DNA of 8,859 bases from Nitrosomonadales bacterium (GTDB lineage: Bacteria > Pseudomonadota > Gammaproteobacteria > Burkholderiales > Sulfuricellaceae), in NCBI GenBank assembly GCA_003104895.1, contig PQAG01000180.1, positions 5,737-14,595 on the forward strand. The letters are read 5' to 3'. This document shows, one piece after another, positions 1-6,464 of the stretch. Each line of letters starts with the position of its first letter. The first letter of the stretch is position 1. The position numbers and the translations under genes were made by a program. Under the pieces are notes generated by a model. That model saw only the letters and a program-made list of their open reading frames with translations. It made no database searches and was not told the origin of the DNA.

Positions 1-467
1 GAAAGCGCTACCTTGGCCGCATCGAAATCCGCCATGCGCTTCCTGATCACCTCGTTGCGCGCCGCCACGGCATAGAGCGAGCGGCTGCGCGACTGTGCGT
101 TCCTGTCGGCGGGGATGTCGAGCACATCCACGGTGGCATCGTCCACGGCAAAATCCAGCATATCCTTGATGCGCCAGCGCACCGCTGTTTTCAGCTCGGC
201 ATGGGGAACACTGGGCGCCTCGACCACCAGCATCTGATATTCGCCTGAATTCAGCAGGAAGCTGCAGTTGTAACGGTTGAGACGGTGCTCCCTGGCCAGT
301 TTTTCCAGCACAGGCACGTCCGCTACGCTCGCCGGGGAAATAGCACAAAGCGTCACGCGCGGCTTGCTGTCCGCCACTTTGCATACATGAACCAGGTTCA
401 CGCCCTCAGAGGTGAACTGCATGGCCATCCAGCCGGGTTCCTGTTTTTTTCTGGCAAAAAAAGGCAT
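1..467 (-). CDS. mshI: MSHA biogenesis protein MshI, PilM-like (5' part; runs off left edge)
   Basis: This is the N-terminal 155 residues of an open frame with no stop before the window edge. The ATG at 467 gives a protein starting MPFFARKKQEPGW. I recognise the family from the segment at about residues 82-118, which includes EAPSVPHAELKTAVRWRIKD followed by MLDF and VDVLDIP, a pattern typical of MshI. MshI resembles PilM, the actin-like cytoplasmic protein that starts the inner-membrane alignment complex of type IV pili together with MshJ and MshK. The full protein is usually around 300 aa, so roughly half is visible. No strong Shine-Dalgarno precedes the ATG. A sigma-70-like promoter sits about 28 bp upstream, so mshI may begin a separate transcript. 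The first ten codons hold a T7 and an A7 run. The position after mshQ differs from Vibrio, where mshI is near the start of the locus. Family call is firm; start codon is fairly sure. Confidence 0.9.
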   Translation of the reverse strand, partial: MPFFARKKQEPGWMAMQFTSEGVNLVHVCKVADSKPRVTLCAISPASVADVPVLEKLAREHRLNRYNCSFLLNSGEYQMLVVEAPSVPHAELKTAVRWRIKDMLDFAVDDATVDVLDIPADRNAQSRSRSLYAVAARNEVIRKRMADFDAAKVAL

Positions 468-494
468 AAATTCGCTGATCAAATAATCGGCTTG

Positions 495-523
495 AAGTTA
501 AATGAATAAGTCATTGTTGTCAA
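495..523 (-). promoter_or_regulatory. Candidate sigma-70 promoter for mshI
   Basis: On the minus strand a perfect -35 box TTGACA (523-518) is followed by a 17-bp spacer and the hexamer TAACTT (500-495), which keeps the most conserved TA...T positions of a -10 box. Transcription would start near 488, about 20 bases before the mshI ATG. The 78-bp mshQ-mshI gap is AT-rich and shows no convincing intrinsic terminator, so read-through from mshQ is also possible. A perfect TATAAT also occurs at 532-527 but has no fitting -35 box. The call rests on sequence match only. Confidence 0.5.
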
Positions 524-545
524 TTGATTATATTCAATCGGCCGA

Positions 546-3500
546 TCAGTAGTTCTCGCGCATGTAGATGACTGGGGGGTTTTTGTAGATGCCGAAGGTG
601 GCGCGAGATACCGGATTGGCGCCAAACCATGGAATGCTGGCAGCCGTCGCATTTGACTCCGCTGCGCCAATGCAGGTTTTCCCTGCCGGGGTGGCGCTAA
701 CATTGACCGCGAGATTCACACTTCCTGCATTGCCCGATCCCGGCTTGGTCAATTTCACGCCGGGCGTAGCTGGTTTCCCTCCGGAGAACACAAGGCTGCC
801 CGCGGGGGAAAGTTGCGTTTCGCAGGCGTTCAGATTTTTTAAATAGTTGTCCATGATAATGCTGGAAGCAGGAACGACGGTGCAATTGTCAGCGGTATTG
901 GTGGCGTAATAATTGCCCGTCCAGTACTGCGCCTCCAGCGCCACCGGCAAATCCAGCAGCTCCGAGCCATAGGCGTTCAGCAGGCGGAGGCGGCCGCTGC
1001 GGATTCCTGCCGCCCCCTCGGTAAAACCGGAGGAGCTCACCTCGCCGTCAGAGGCACGAAGTGCCAAGGTGAGCGGCGCAGTCTTGGGGGTAGTGAATGT
1101 GAATACGGGCGCCGCCGCAGCGCTTCCAGCCAGAAAACTGGCTGCGGCAATCACATTGGCACTGAAAGCTCCGGCTGCAGAGCCGTTGCCATCCGACAGC
1201 GTTACCGGCCGGGCGAAAGCGCCCCTGTAATTAGGAGTAACAGATGCAGTCGGCGCCCCATCCATGGCTTTCACCGTCACTGCCGTGATGGGCTGACCGG
1301 AATAGGTGAACGTTCCGCAACCATGCGTGGTCGCCACGGTTTCCAGATGGTGCGGCGAGAATCTCCCCAGCACGGCGCTTTGCCCCGCTATGGACTGCCC
1401 GAGATAGGTTGCCGAGGCAGCGATGCGCATGGCCCCCGCCTGTGTCCACTTCTGGGCAGCAATGGTATTGGTTCCTGCCGCAAGTGCCGCGCTCGTGGCA
1501 GTCAACGTTCCCGCACTTCCACCGGACGGGGCTGCCAGAACGGATGCCAATGCGACGGGGCCGGCATAGCCAGGCGCCACCGGGTTATCGGTCAAATCGC
1601 CATCGCTGTCACTGGTCCACAAAGCAGCAGTCACCGTGGAGGAGAAAGCATCTCCTGCCGAAGCCACTCTGGCATCTGCACCGGCGGTAGCATCGCAAGC
1701 TGCGGAGGGCCCGCCGGCACAATCATTCTGGGTCGCAGCAGACGCCGTGACCGAACTCGCCGCCACCCCATAGCCCACCGGAACAGATTTCACCGAAGCC
1801 GTACCGCTAAGGGACAATGCCGGGTAAGTGCTTGTGGCAGCAGTATCCAGCGTGGCAGAGAGGTTAAACTGGCCCGTGTCCATGTGTTTCAGCCACAAGG
1901 TCGTCGTAGCGCTGCTGTCGAAGCTGAGGCCCGTCACATTGTTCGAAGCGGGGAGCGACGATGGCGTATAGATGTAGGCGCCTCCAGAGGCGTTTGCCAC
2001 CTGGGGCGCGCCGCCCACTGTCACCCCGGCTGATGTGGCAGTGCCCGCAAAACTGGCTGGATCAACGGCTGAGCTCCAGACTTTCAGCCCCGCGCCAGTC
2101 AATCCCTTGACCGGCACACAGGCGGCGCCCGGCGTCGGGCCTGATGAATGCACTGCCTGCACCGGCACGGCCGTTGGTTTTGCGCCCGTAACGACCCCGG
2201 AGTTCGGCACGGTAAGCAGCAAGCCATCATTAACCGAGGTCCAGTTGCACGATCCGCCGGTGCCGTTGCATTTTTTCGGGTTGGCTTCCATCACCGGAAC
2301 CCCGGTTCCAGCCACGCTGAACGTGGCAGTGCCGGCCGCCGTGTAAAAATTCCTGGTGGCGCTTGACTGGCCCGCCCCGATGACAATCGTAGCCCCTCCT
2401 GTAGCCGGATCCCATACCGTAGCCGCGCCAGTAGACGACAATGCAGCCACCAGGCCGGAGGTGTAAAGGGACGAACACGCCGCATTCGCACAGGCGACCA
2501 CGGTCAGGGTTCCAGGTGCGCAGACGATGCCTGACCAGGTTGAATGCCGCAGCTCCAGGTGATCGATGAAGAAAGTGGGGCACGCATGAGTCTGGCTGCT
2601 TGCGCCAAGCACCTGCCCTTGATTCAGTTCGAAGTTATAGAGCCTGAGCTCATCGAGCGTGCCATTGGCCGAGTTGACGCTGCCTTTGGTGCCCGTCAAA
2701 CCCGACGGATTGTCACCGGCATGGACATAGTCCAGCGCCGTCGTCACATTGCCGGTACTCGAGAATGCAGACGTTGCCGGCGCCGCGCCGTTGATGAATA
2801 TCTGCAAATGGTCGCTGTTGGCCGCAGGCAAGGCATTGAAATTCCATGAAACCGCGACATGCACCCATGTATTGGCGGCAAATGCCTGGGCAGCGGTCTC
2901 GACCGACCTGACCGCGCCCGTGCTGTCCGTCACCTCGAAAAAGAGCGTTCCGGCGGCCGTTTTCGTGAGGGAAAACCACTGTCCGCTGCTCTGGGTTGCG
3001 TCAATCAATTGCGCCGCCTGAGCCCCGGCGCCACTCCATGCCGCGTTGGACTTGTACCAGAACATGATCGTGCCCTGGCCAGACATATTGACACCGGCAT
3101 CATTTAGCTTGACGCCGGTCTTGATCGCATCAACGCTGGCAGCCAGCGTATTTGCAGGGATAGCCGCGCCCCGGCAGACCTTGCCCGCGCTGGTTTCCTG
3201 AGCCGCGCCGAGGGCTGTGCCAGGCCGGTTTGGGACAGAGACAGAGGAATCTGCGACCTGTCCGGCCCCTCCGGAACTCCATGCCCCCTCTTCAAACCGA
3301 TATTCAGCCAAAGGGGCGGCCGATGGAATATAGAAAATGATGGCGGTACTTGGCGGCGGCTCTGAGGATGCCCCGAAACTCAGCACCCCGTAATCGGTGG
3401 TGCTCAGCTGCCAGCCAACCTGGGCCGTGCCGGTGCCGCCGTGAACAATATTCCCGTACTGGTAAATGAAGGTGCCGTTCTCGTTGAGAATTACCTGCAA

Positions 3501-4115
3501 GTCGAATGAGCCGCTGGTATTGCTGGCATTGACCCATTCCGGAACATTTTTCCAGGTCACTACAAACTGGCGGTTAGGGGCCGTACCGATGCTTGCATAA
3601 CTCACATAGCAGCTGGCATAACCGTTGCAAGTAGTCGGATAACTGGCTTTATCTACCTTATTGGTTGGATCAAGATCCACGCCGAACACCTTCATGGTGT
3701 TGTTCATGTTGGCGTTCGGGTAGACATAGGGGTAAGTCTGGGGCGGGCCGATGCTCTGCGTTCCCGAACCGCAGGTGTTGTTGTTGAACTGCAGGCGTCC
3801 GTTGGTCTGGATTTTGAGCGAGGTGTAGTTTGTGGCGCCATACAGGAAAGTAAAGCCTATGGGAATGGCATCGCTGATGGTGTCATCCAGCACTGGCGGA
3901 ACGGTTCCACAGCCAGTGCTGCCGCCGCCATTGAATTTATAGGGCGTGGTGTTATAACCGACCTTGGTATGCGTGGCCGGATCGATCCAGCTGAAGGTGG
4001 TCGAAGCATTGGTATAAGTTGCCGCAAGTCCAGGCAAGTACCACAGGGCGGCCACCAACAGTACCGCAACCCGCATAACCCTTGCGCACACGATCCAGGC
4101 AACTGACTCTATCAT
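546..4115 (-). CDS. mshQ: MSHA biogenesis protein MshQ: large exported protein with nidogen-like, LamG-like and DUF6701 regions
   Basis: This encodes 1189 aa. The ATG at 4115 is chosen because GGGAG lies 7 bases upstream; an ATG at 4076 (MRVAVLLVAALW) would give a more standard signal peptide. The hydrophobic stretch at residues 15-32 ends in LPGLAA, a likely Sec signal cleavage region. Residues about 35-250 look like a nidogen-type beta domain (SLKIQTNGRLQF, FDLQVILNENGTFIYQYGNI) with cysteines at 69, 115, 163 and 169. Residues about 268-500 are LamG/concanavalin-A-like (LAEYRFEEG, GTIMFWYKS, WVHVAVSWN, GTLDELRLYN). Residues about 515-1189 match DUF6701, including ACANAAC, GRLRLLNAYGSELLDLPVAL and the terminal PWFGANPVSRATFGIYK...RENY. 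MshQ is the last gene of the pilin operon in Vibrio. Its exact role is unsettled; its size, export signal and lectin-like domain, and its place beside minor pilins, suggest a surface or tip adhesin analogous to PilY1 (inference). It starts 29 bases after mshP. Confidence 0.93.
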   Translation of the reverse strand: MIESVAWIVCARVMRVAVLLVAALWYLPGLAATYTNASTTFSWIDPATHTKVGYNTTPYKFNGGGSTGCGTVPPVLDDTISDAIPIGFTFLYGATNYTSLKIQTNGRLQFNNNTCGSGTQSIGPPQTYPYVYPNANMNNTMKVFGVDLDPTNKVDKASYPTTCNGYASCYVSYASIGTAPNRQFVVTWKNVPEWVNASNTSGSFDLQVILNENGTFIYQYGNIVHGGTGTAQVGWQLSTTDYGVLSFGASSEPPPSTAIIFYIPSAAPLAEYRFEEGAWSSGGAGQVADSSVSVPNRPGTALGAAQETSAGKVCRGAAIPANTLAASVDAIKTGVKLNDAGVNMSGQGTIMFWYKSNAAWSGAGAQAAQLIDATQSSGQWFSLTKTAAGTLFFEVTDSTGAVRSVETAAQAFAANTWVHVAVSWNFNALPAANSDHLQIFINGAAPATSAFSSTGNVTTALDYVHAGDNPSGLTGTKGSVNSANGTLDELRLYNFELNQGQVLGASSQTHACPTFFIDHLELRHSTWSGIVCAPGTLTVVACANAACSSLYTSGLVAALSSTGAATVWDPATGGATIVIGAGQSSATRNFYTAAGTATFSVAGTGVPVMEANPKKCNGTGGSCNWTSVNDGLLLTVPNSGVVTGAKPTAVPVQAVHSSGPTPGAACVPVKGLTGAGLKVWSSAVDPASFAGTATSAGVTVGGAPQVANASGGAYIYTPSSLPASNNVTGLSFDSSATTTLWLKHMDTGQFNLSATLDTAATSTYPALSLSGTASVKSVPVGYGVAASSVTASAATQNDCAGGPSAACDATAGADARVASAGDAFSSTVTAALWTSDSDGDLTDNPVAPGYAGPVALASVLAAPSGGSAGTLTATSAALAAGTNTIAAQKWTQAGAMRIAASATYLGQSIAGQSAVLGRFSPHHLETVATTHGCGTFTYSGQPITAVTVKAMDGAPTASVTPNYRGAFARPVTLSDGNGSAAGAFSANVIAAASFLAGSAAAAPVFTFTTPKTAPLTLALRASDGEVSSSGFTEGAAGIRSGRLRLLNAYGSELLDLPVALEAQYWTGNYYATNTADNCTVVPASSIIMDNYLKNLNACETQLSPAGSLVFSGGKPATPGVKLTKPGSGNAGSVNLAVNVSATPAGKTCIGAAESNATAASIPWFGANPVSRATFGIYKNPPVIYMRENY

Positions 4116-4144
4116 TGCAGTTCTCCCACCCTCACAATCAATCT

Positions 4145-4546
4145 TTAAAACTCCACCATCGCCGACACGCTTCTTTCAATGTAGCCGGGGCTGCCGACAG
4201 CACCACCCGACGTAGCCATGGATGTAATACTGAACGTCGTCCTGCTTGCCCCCCCCTCGGCATAAACCTGACGGGCACAAGCAACCGCGAGTGAAAACCC
4301 ATCCACGTTAAACGGCGAGGGCACTGCAGGGCAGGAAGCTGGAGCCGCCTTTACACTGCTGATCGCCCACTCCAGGCCGGCACGTGCCGCCCAGTAGGCG
4401 CGCGAACCCTGAACATCCTGCGCCGAGGTCACGTGCTGGGTGCTGGAAAATGTCAGCATGAAAGCGCCCAGCGCGGCGAGCGTGACCAGCAGGAAGATGG
4501 CGGCGACCATGGTAAAACCGCGCTGGCTTTGTCGTATCCGTGTCAT
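4145..4546 (-). CDS. mshP: MSHA minor pilin-like protein MshP (GspK/PilX-like, lacks Glu5)
   Basis: This encodes 133 aa. The start MTRIRQSQRG precedes a cleavage point G|FTMVAAIFLL, so the prepilin leader is 10 residues. The hydrophobic segment and the following block (about residues 32-60, DVQGSRAYWAARAGLEWAIS) are characteristic of MshP and resemble the start of PilX and GspK. Residue 5 of the mature protein is alanine, not the glutamate found in ordinary pilins, as is known for GspK-type tip pseudopilins. This supports a role in starting the pilus or capping its tip (inference). The ATG overlaps the mshO stop in an ATGA junction, so translation is probably coupled. A run of eight G residues (4249-4256) lies within the coding sequence at the codons for Glu-Gly-Gly. 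The frame is intact here. Confidence 0.9.
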   Translation of the reverse strand: MTRIRQSQRGFTMVAAIFLLVTLAALGAFMLTFSSTQHVTSAQDVQGSRAYWAARAGLEWAISSVKAAPASCPAVPSPFNVDGFSLAVACARQVYAEGGASRTTFSITSMATSGGAVGSPGYIERSVSAMVEF

Positions 4547-5361
4547 GGCGTATTGTTCACGTGGGCTTCGTGATAGAGATTCACGGTTTCTCCGTTGCTG
4601 CTCAACTGGAGGGTCATCCGCACCAGCGCGTTGCGTTGCAGGTCCGGACCACTGTAATCAAAATTGCAGGAACTCACGTTCTGAGCCAGCACTGCGCCCC
4701 CTGCCGTGGGGCAGGAGCTGGCATAGGCATAGTTGCTGTTGCGGTAGAGCGTACTGCCGCTGCACACGAACGAAACAATTTTCTCGTTGCCTGGTATGAC
4801 GTGAAAGCGCTTGCTGCCGGATTCCAGCGGGAACTGCTTGCCGGCAATGGTGATTTTTGTTTCATTGGCCAGGCTGCCCGCCCCCACGCCAGAAACCGCC
4901 GACGTATTGTCCCCGTTGTAGGCGTCCGCCCCGGTGATGCCCAGATTGTAGACGGCTATCACGTCGTTCGCCGCGATTTGCTGGTTGGCAGGGCGGTCGC
5001 CATTCAGGCCGAACATGTCGAAACTCGTGTCCGCTGCGGTGAAATCCAGGATGTCGCCATTCCCCGATCCATCGTCATCCGCGCGATAACGCCCGCCGGT
5101 TTTGGTAGGAATGAACTCGATGCACTGGTTGCTTGGATTGCGTATGCTGTTCGGCAAGGCCTTGCGGATATCCCGGGCCATGCGCCGCACGGCTGTATCC
5201 GCCACGTCGGTCAGCGCGGCACGGCGGGCGGAGTCAAAATAACCCTCCACTGGCCTCTGGATAAACACCGCCACCACGGCCGAGACAATGCCGGTGATCA
5301 CGATCACGATGACCGCCTCGACCAGGGTAAAACCTCTTGCGTAAAGGGGGGAGCGTTTCAT
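4543..5361 (-). CDS. mshO: MSHA minor pilin MshO (PilW/GspJ-like)
   Basis: This encodes 272 aa. The leader MKRSPLYARG ends at a standard prepilin peptidase site, G|FTLVEAVIVIVITGI, with glutamate at +5 and a hydrophobic alpha-helix after it. The block at about residues 52-72 (VRRMARDIRKALPNSIR) is typical of MshO and of PilW/GspJ minor pilins. The globular part carries cysteines near residues 80, 202, 219 and 234, which could form disulfides. It is expected to sit in the inner membrane before assembly and to help start fibre growth with MshC, MshD and MshP. The ATG follows the mshD stop by 8 bases, with AGG 7 bases upstream. Its own stop overlaps mshP by 4 bases. A long open frame on the opposite strand covers almost the same span and is a shadow. 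Confidence 0.93.
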   Translation of the reverse strand: MKRSPLYARGFTLVEAVIVIVITGIVSAVVAVFIQRPVEGYFDSARRAALTDVADTAVRRMARDIRKALPNSIRNPSNQCIEFIPTKTGGRYRADDDGSGNGDILDFTAADTSFDMFGLNGDRPANQQIAANDVIAVYNLGITGADAYNGDNTSAVSGVGAGSLANETKITIAGKQFPLESGSKRFHVIPGNEKIVSFVCSGSTLYRNSNYAYASSCPTAGGAVLAQNVSSCNFDYSGPDLQRNALVRMTLQLSSNGETVNLYHEAHVNNTP

Positions 5362-5369
5362 GCGGCCGC

Positions 5370-5867
5370 CTAATAGTTCGCCCGGTAGCCGGTCATGCTG
5401 ATGGTCTCGGCGCCATTGCTTACCGTGACGGTTACTTTTTTCGCGGCAACGCCCAGCGTCGCGGTTCCATCAGTGACGGCGATGCCGATCACGTAAGCAG
5501 CCAACTCGCCCGGCAGGTCGGTGAACACCGCGTTGCTCTTGCCGTTGTAGTCATCCACATCATCATACAAATCGCGGCTCGCTTCTGTCACAGCGACGCC
5601 ATCCGGATCGTCATAGTTCTTGAGCAGAATTTCTTCCAGAATGGAGTCCGCAAGCGCTGCCGCCTGCTTGCGCACCAGAGGATCGGCGCTGTGCTGCGTC
5701 GTCACGTTCATCACCGAAAGAATCCCGGTCACACCAACACTCACAACCACAATGAAAATCACCATTTCGATCAGGGTCAGGCCAAGCTGGGCGTTGATTT
5801 TTCGACACGCCTGATGCCGACTCGACATGAAATTCATAAAGAATGGGTAGTGGCCATCAATAAACAT
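5370..5867 (-). CDS. mshD: MSHA minor pilin MshD (PilV/GspI-like)
   Basis: The mature part begins at G|LTLIEMVIFIVVVSVGVTGI, with leucine rather than phenylalanine at +1 and glutamate at +5. The blocks SVMNVTTQHSADPLVRKQA and ALADSILEEILLKNYDDPDG are typical of MshD and resemble PilV/GspI minor pilins. The start is uncertain. The ATG at 5867 has AGAG 7 bases upstream and overlaps the end of mshC by 11 bases, which suggests translational coupling but implies a 28-residue leader. ATGs at 5837 and 5828 give 18- and 15-residue leaders but have no visible ribosome binding site. Related proteins commonly begin with a short MSSR-type leader, which favours 5828. The open frame extends to 6062 inside mshC, and those earlier starts are unlikely. 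The protein is probably an initiation-complex minor pilin. Family call is sure, start is not. Confidence 0.85.
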   Translation of the reverse strand: MFIDGHYPFFMNFMSSRHQACRKINAQLGLTLIEMVIFIVVVSVGVTGILSVMNVTTQHSADPLVRKQAAALADSILEEILLKNYDDPDGVAVTEASRDLYDDVDDYNGKSNAVFTDLPGELAAYVIGIAVTDGTATLGVAAKKVTVTVSNGAETISMTGYRANY

Positions 5868-6348
5868 GGCCAGTCTCTTTAACCACCGAAATGGCATCAG
5901 GAAAACCGCCGACCTGAATGCTTGCCGCCGCGCTGGCGCTGCCATCAGGATTAAACGATATGGAGGAGGGAACGGGATTATATTGAACCGAGCCACGCGC
6001 ATTGATCTGGTAAGGGGTGCCACCGCCCGGCCCCGCCAAGTCCTTGTCGCAGGTACCGCCAAAGCTGGTGGCGACCTGCAATGTCACGCTCGTTGCAGTG
6101 AAAGAGGCGCACACCATGCGCCGTTGCGCCACTGCGGTTTTTTGCCCGTAACGCAGGATGGAAAGCGTTTCGTCATAAAAACCGCGCGCATCGAAAGCAT
6201 TCTGGTCGTAAAAACGCGGCAATGCTGCCACGGCCAGCACGCCGACAATGATCAGGACAACAATCAGTTCGACCAAGGTGAAGCCCGCCTGCCGTTGACT
6301 CCTGCAGGACATCAGAGGCCAGGTAGCGAGCGCCATTAGTTTAGACAC
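5857..6348 (-). CDS. mshC: MSHA minor pilin MshC (GspH/FimT-like)
   Basis: The mature region starts at QAG|FTLVELIVVLIIVGVLAVAALPRF, a standard prepilin cleavage site with Glu5 and the type IV pilin helix. The next block, FYDQNAFDARGFYDETLSIL RYGQKTAVAQRR, followed by a cysteine, resembles MshC and GspH/FimT minor pilins. A second cysteine lies in GGTCDKD. I chose the GTG at 6348 because GAGGGGA sits just upstream (GAGG spaced 5 bases), giving about 163 aa with a 22-residue leader. Alternatives are ATG 6336 (18-residue leader, same binding site too far away) and ATG 6312 (10-residue leader, no clear binding site). The frame is open to a TTG at 6435, but this lies inside hairpin DNA and is improbable. 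Its end overlaps the likely start of mshD. Strong hairpins separate it from mshA, so it is probably made in far smaller amounts than the major pilin. Confidence 0.85.
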   Translation of the reverse strand: MSKLMALATWPLMSCRSQRQAGFTLVELIVVLIIVGVLAVAALPRFYDQNAFDARGFYDETLSILRYGQKTAVAQRRMVCASFTATSVTLQVATSFGGTCDKDLAGPGGGTPYQINARGSVQYNPVPSSISFNPDGSASAAASIQVGGFPDAISVVKETGHVY

Positions 6349-6353
6349 ATTCC

Positions 6354-6357
6354 CCTC
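6354..6357 (-). promoter_or_regulatory. Ribosome binding site deciding the mshC start
   Basis: GAGG, within GAGGGGA at 6357-6351, stands 5 bases before GTG 6348. It is 17 bases from the in-frame ATG at 6336, too far for normal initiation, so it favours a GTG start for mshC. Confidence 0.6.
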
Positions 6358-6399
6358 ACTGGCAGCAACAAGGCTCAATTTTTCCCCATTCCAAGTAAC

Positions 6400-6423
6400 A
6401 AGGGGGCACAAAAGTGCCCCCTT
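6400..6423 (-). terminator. Perfect 10-bp hairpin between mshA and mshC: attenuating terminator or mRNA-stabilising stem
   Basis: The arms AAGGGGGCAC and GTGCCCCCTT are perfect inverted repeats around a 4-base loop (TTTT in the minus-strand transcript). In the transcribed direction the stem is followed by TTGTTACTT, which is T-rich but not a clean U-run. It lies 41 bases past the mshA stop and about 50 bases before the mshC start. It could act as a leaky intrinsic terminator, or as a stem that blocks 3' exonucleases and protects upstream pilin mRNA. Both would give much more pilin than minor pilin. The structure is certain, the function inferred. Confidence 0.6.
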
Positions 6424-6429
6424 GATGCA

Positions 6430-6463
6430 AGCCAAAGGGGTCTGACCCCAGTTGTTTCTGGCT
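6430..6463. repeat. REP-like nested palindrome (GGGGTC-T-GACCCC core) after mshA
   Basis: The core GGGGTCTGACCCC at 6437-6449 is a perfect 6-bp inverted repeat with a single central base. It is enclosed by a second, outer pair of arms, AGCCA (6430-6434) and TGGCT (6459-6463). It is separate from the neighbouring hairpin by 6 bases. Cores of the GGGGTC(A/T)GACCCC kind are, as I recall, widely dispersed in proteobacterial genomes, some beside REP-associated transposases. That link cannot be tested from one copy. It begins right after the mshA stop, so it lies in the 3' end of the pilin message. Confidence 0.5.
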
Positions 6464-6464
6464 A

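Noticed and set aside
521..540. Possible terminator after mshQ (ATTGA/TCAAT arms)
   Set aside because: The stem is only 5 AT-rich pairs and is not followed by a T-run.
1323..2033. A 236-codon open frame on the plus strand within mshQ
   Set aside because: Arg/Gly/Ser-rich low-information protein opposite a well-conserved DUF6701 region; a shadow frame.
5363..5370. GCGGCCGC 8-bp palindrome between mshD and mshO
   Set aside because: It is only a short restriction-type palindrome in GC-rich DNA, and forms no useful hairpin.
4540..5373. A 277-codon open frame on the plus strand
   Set aside because: It lies opposite mshO almost end to end; its product has no recognisable domain, whereas the minus-strand protein has a full pilin signature.
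5370..6062. Early start of mshD at 6062
   Set aside because: The extra residues are a frame-shifted reading of mshC with no pilin-like features; the real leader is near 5828-5867.
5857..6435. TTG start at 6435 for mshC
   Set aside because: It would place the hairpins in coding sequence and give a leader of over 50 residues, with no ribosome binding site.
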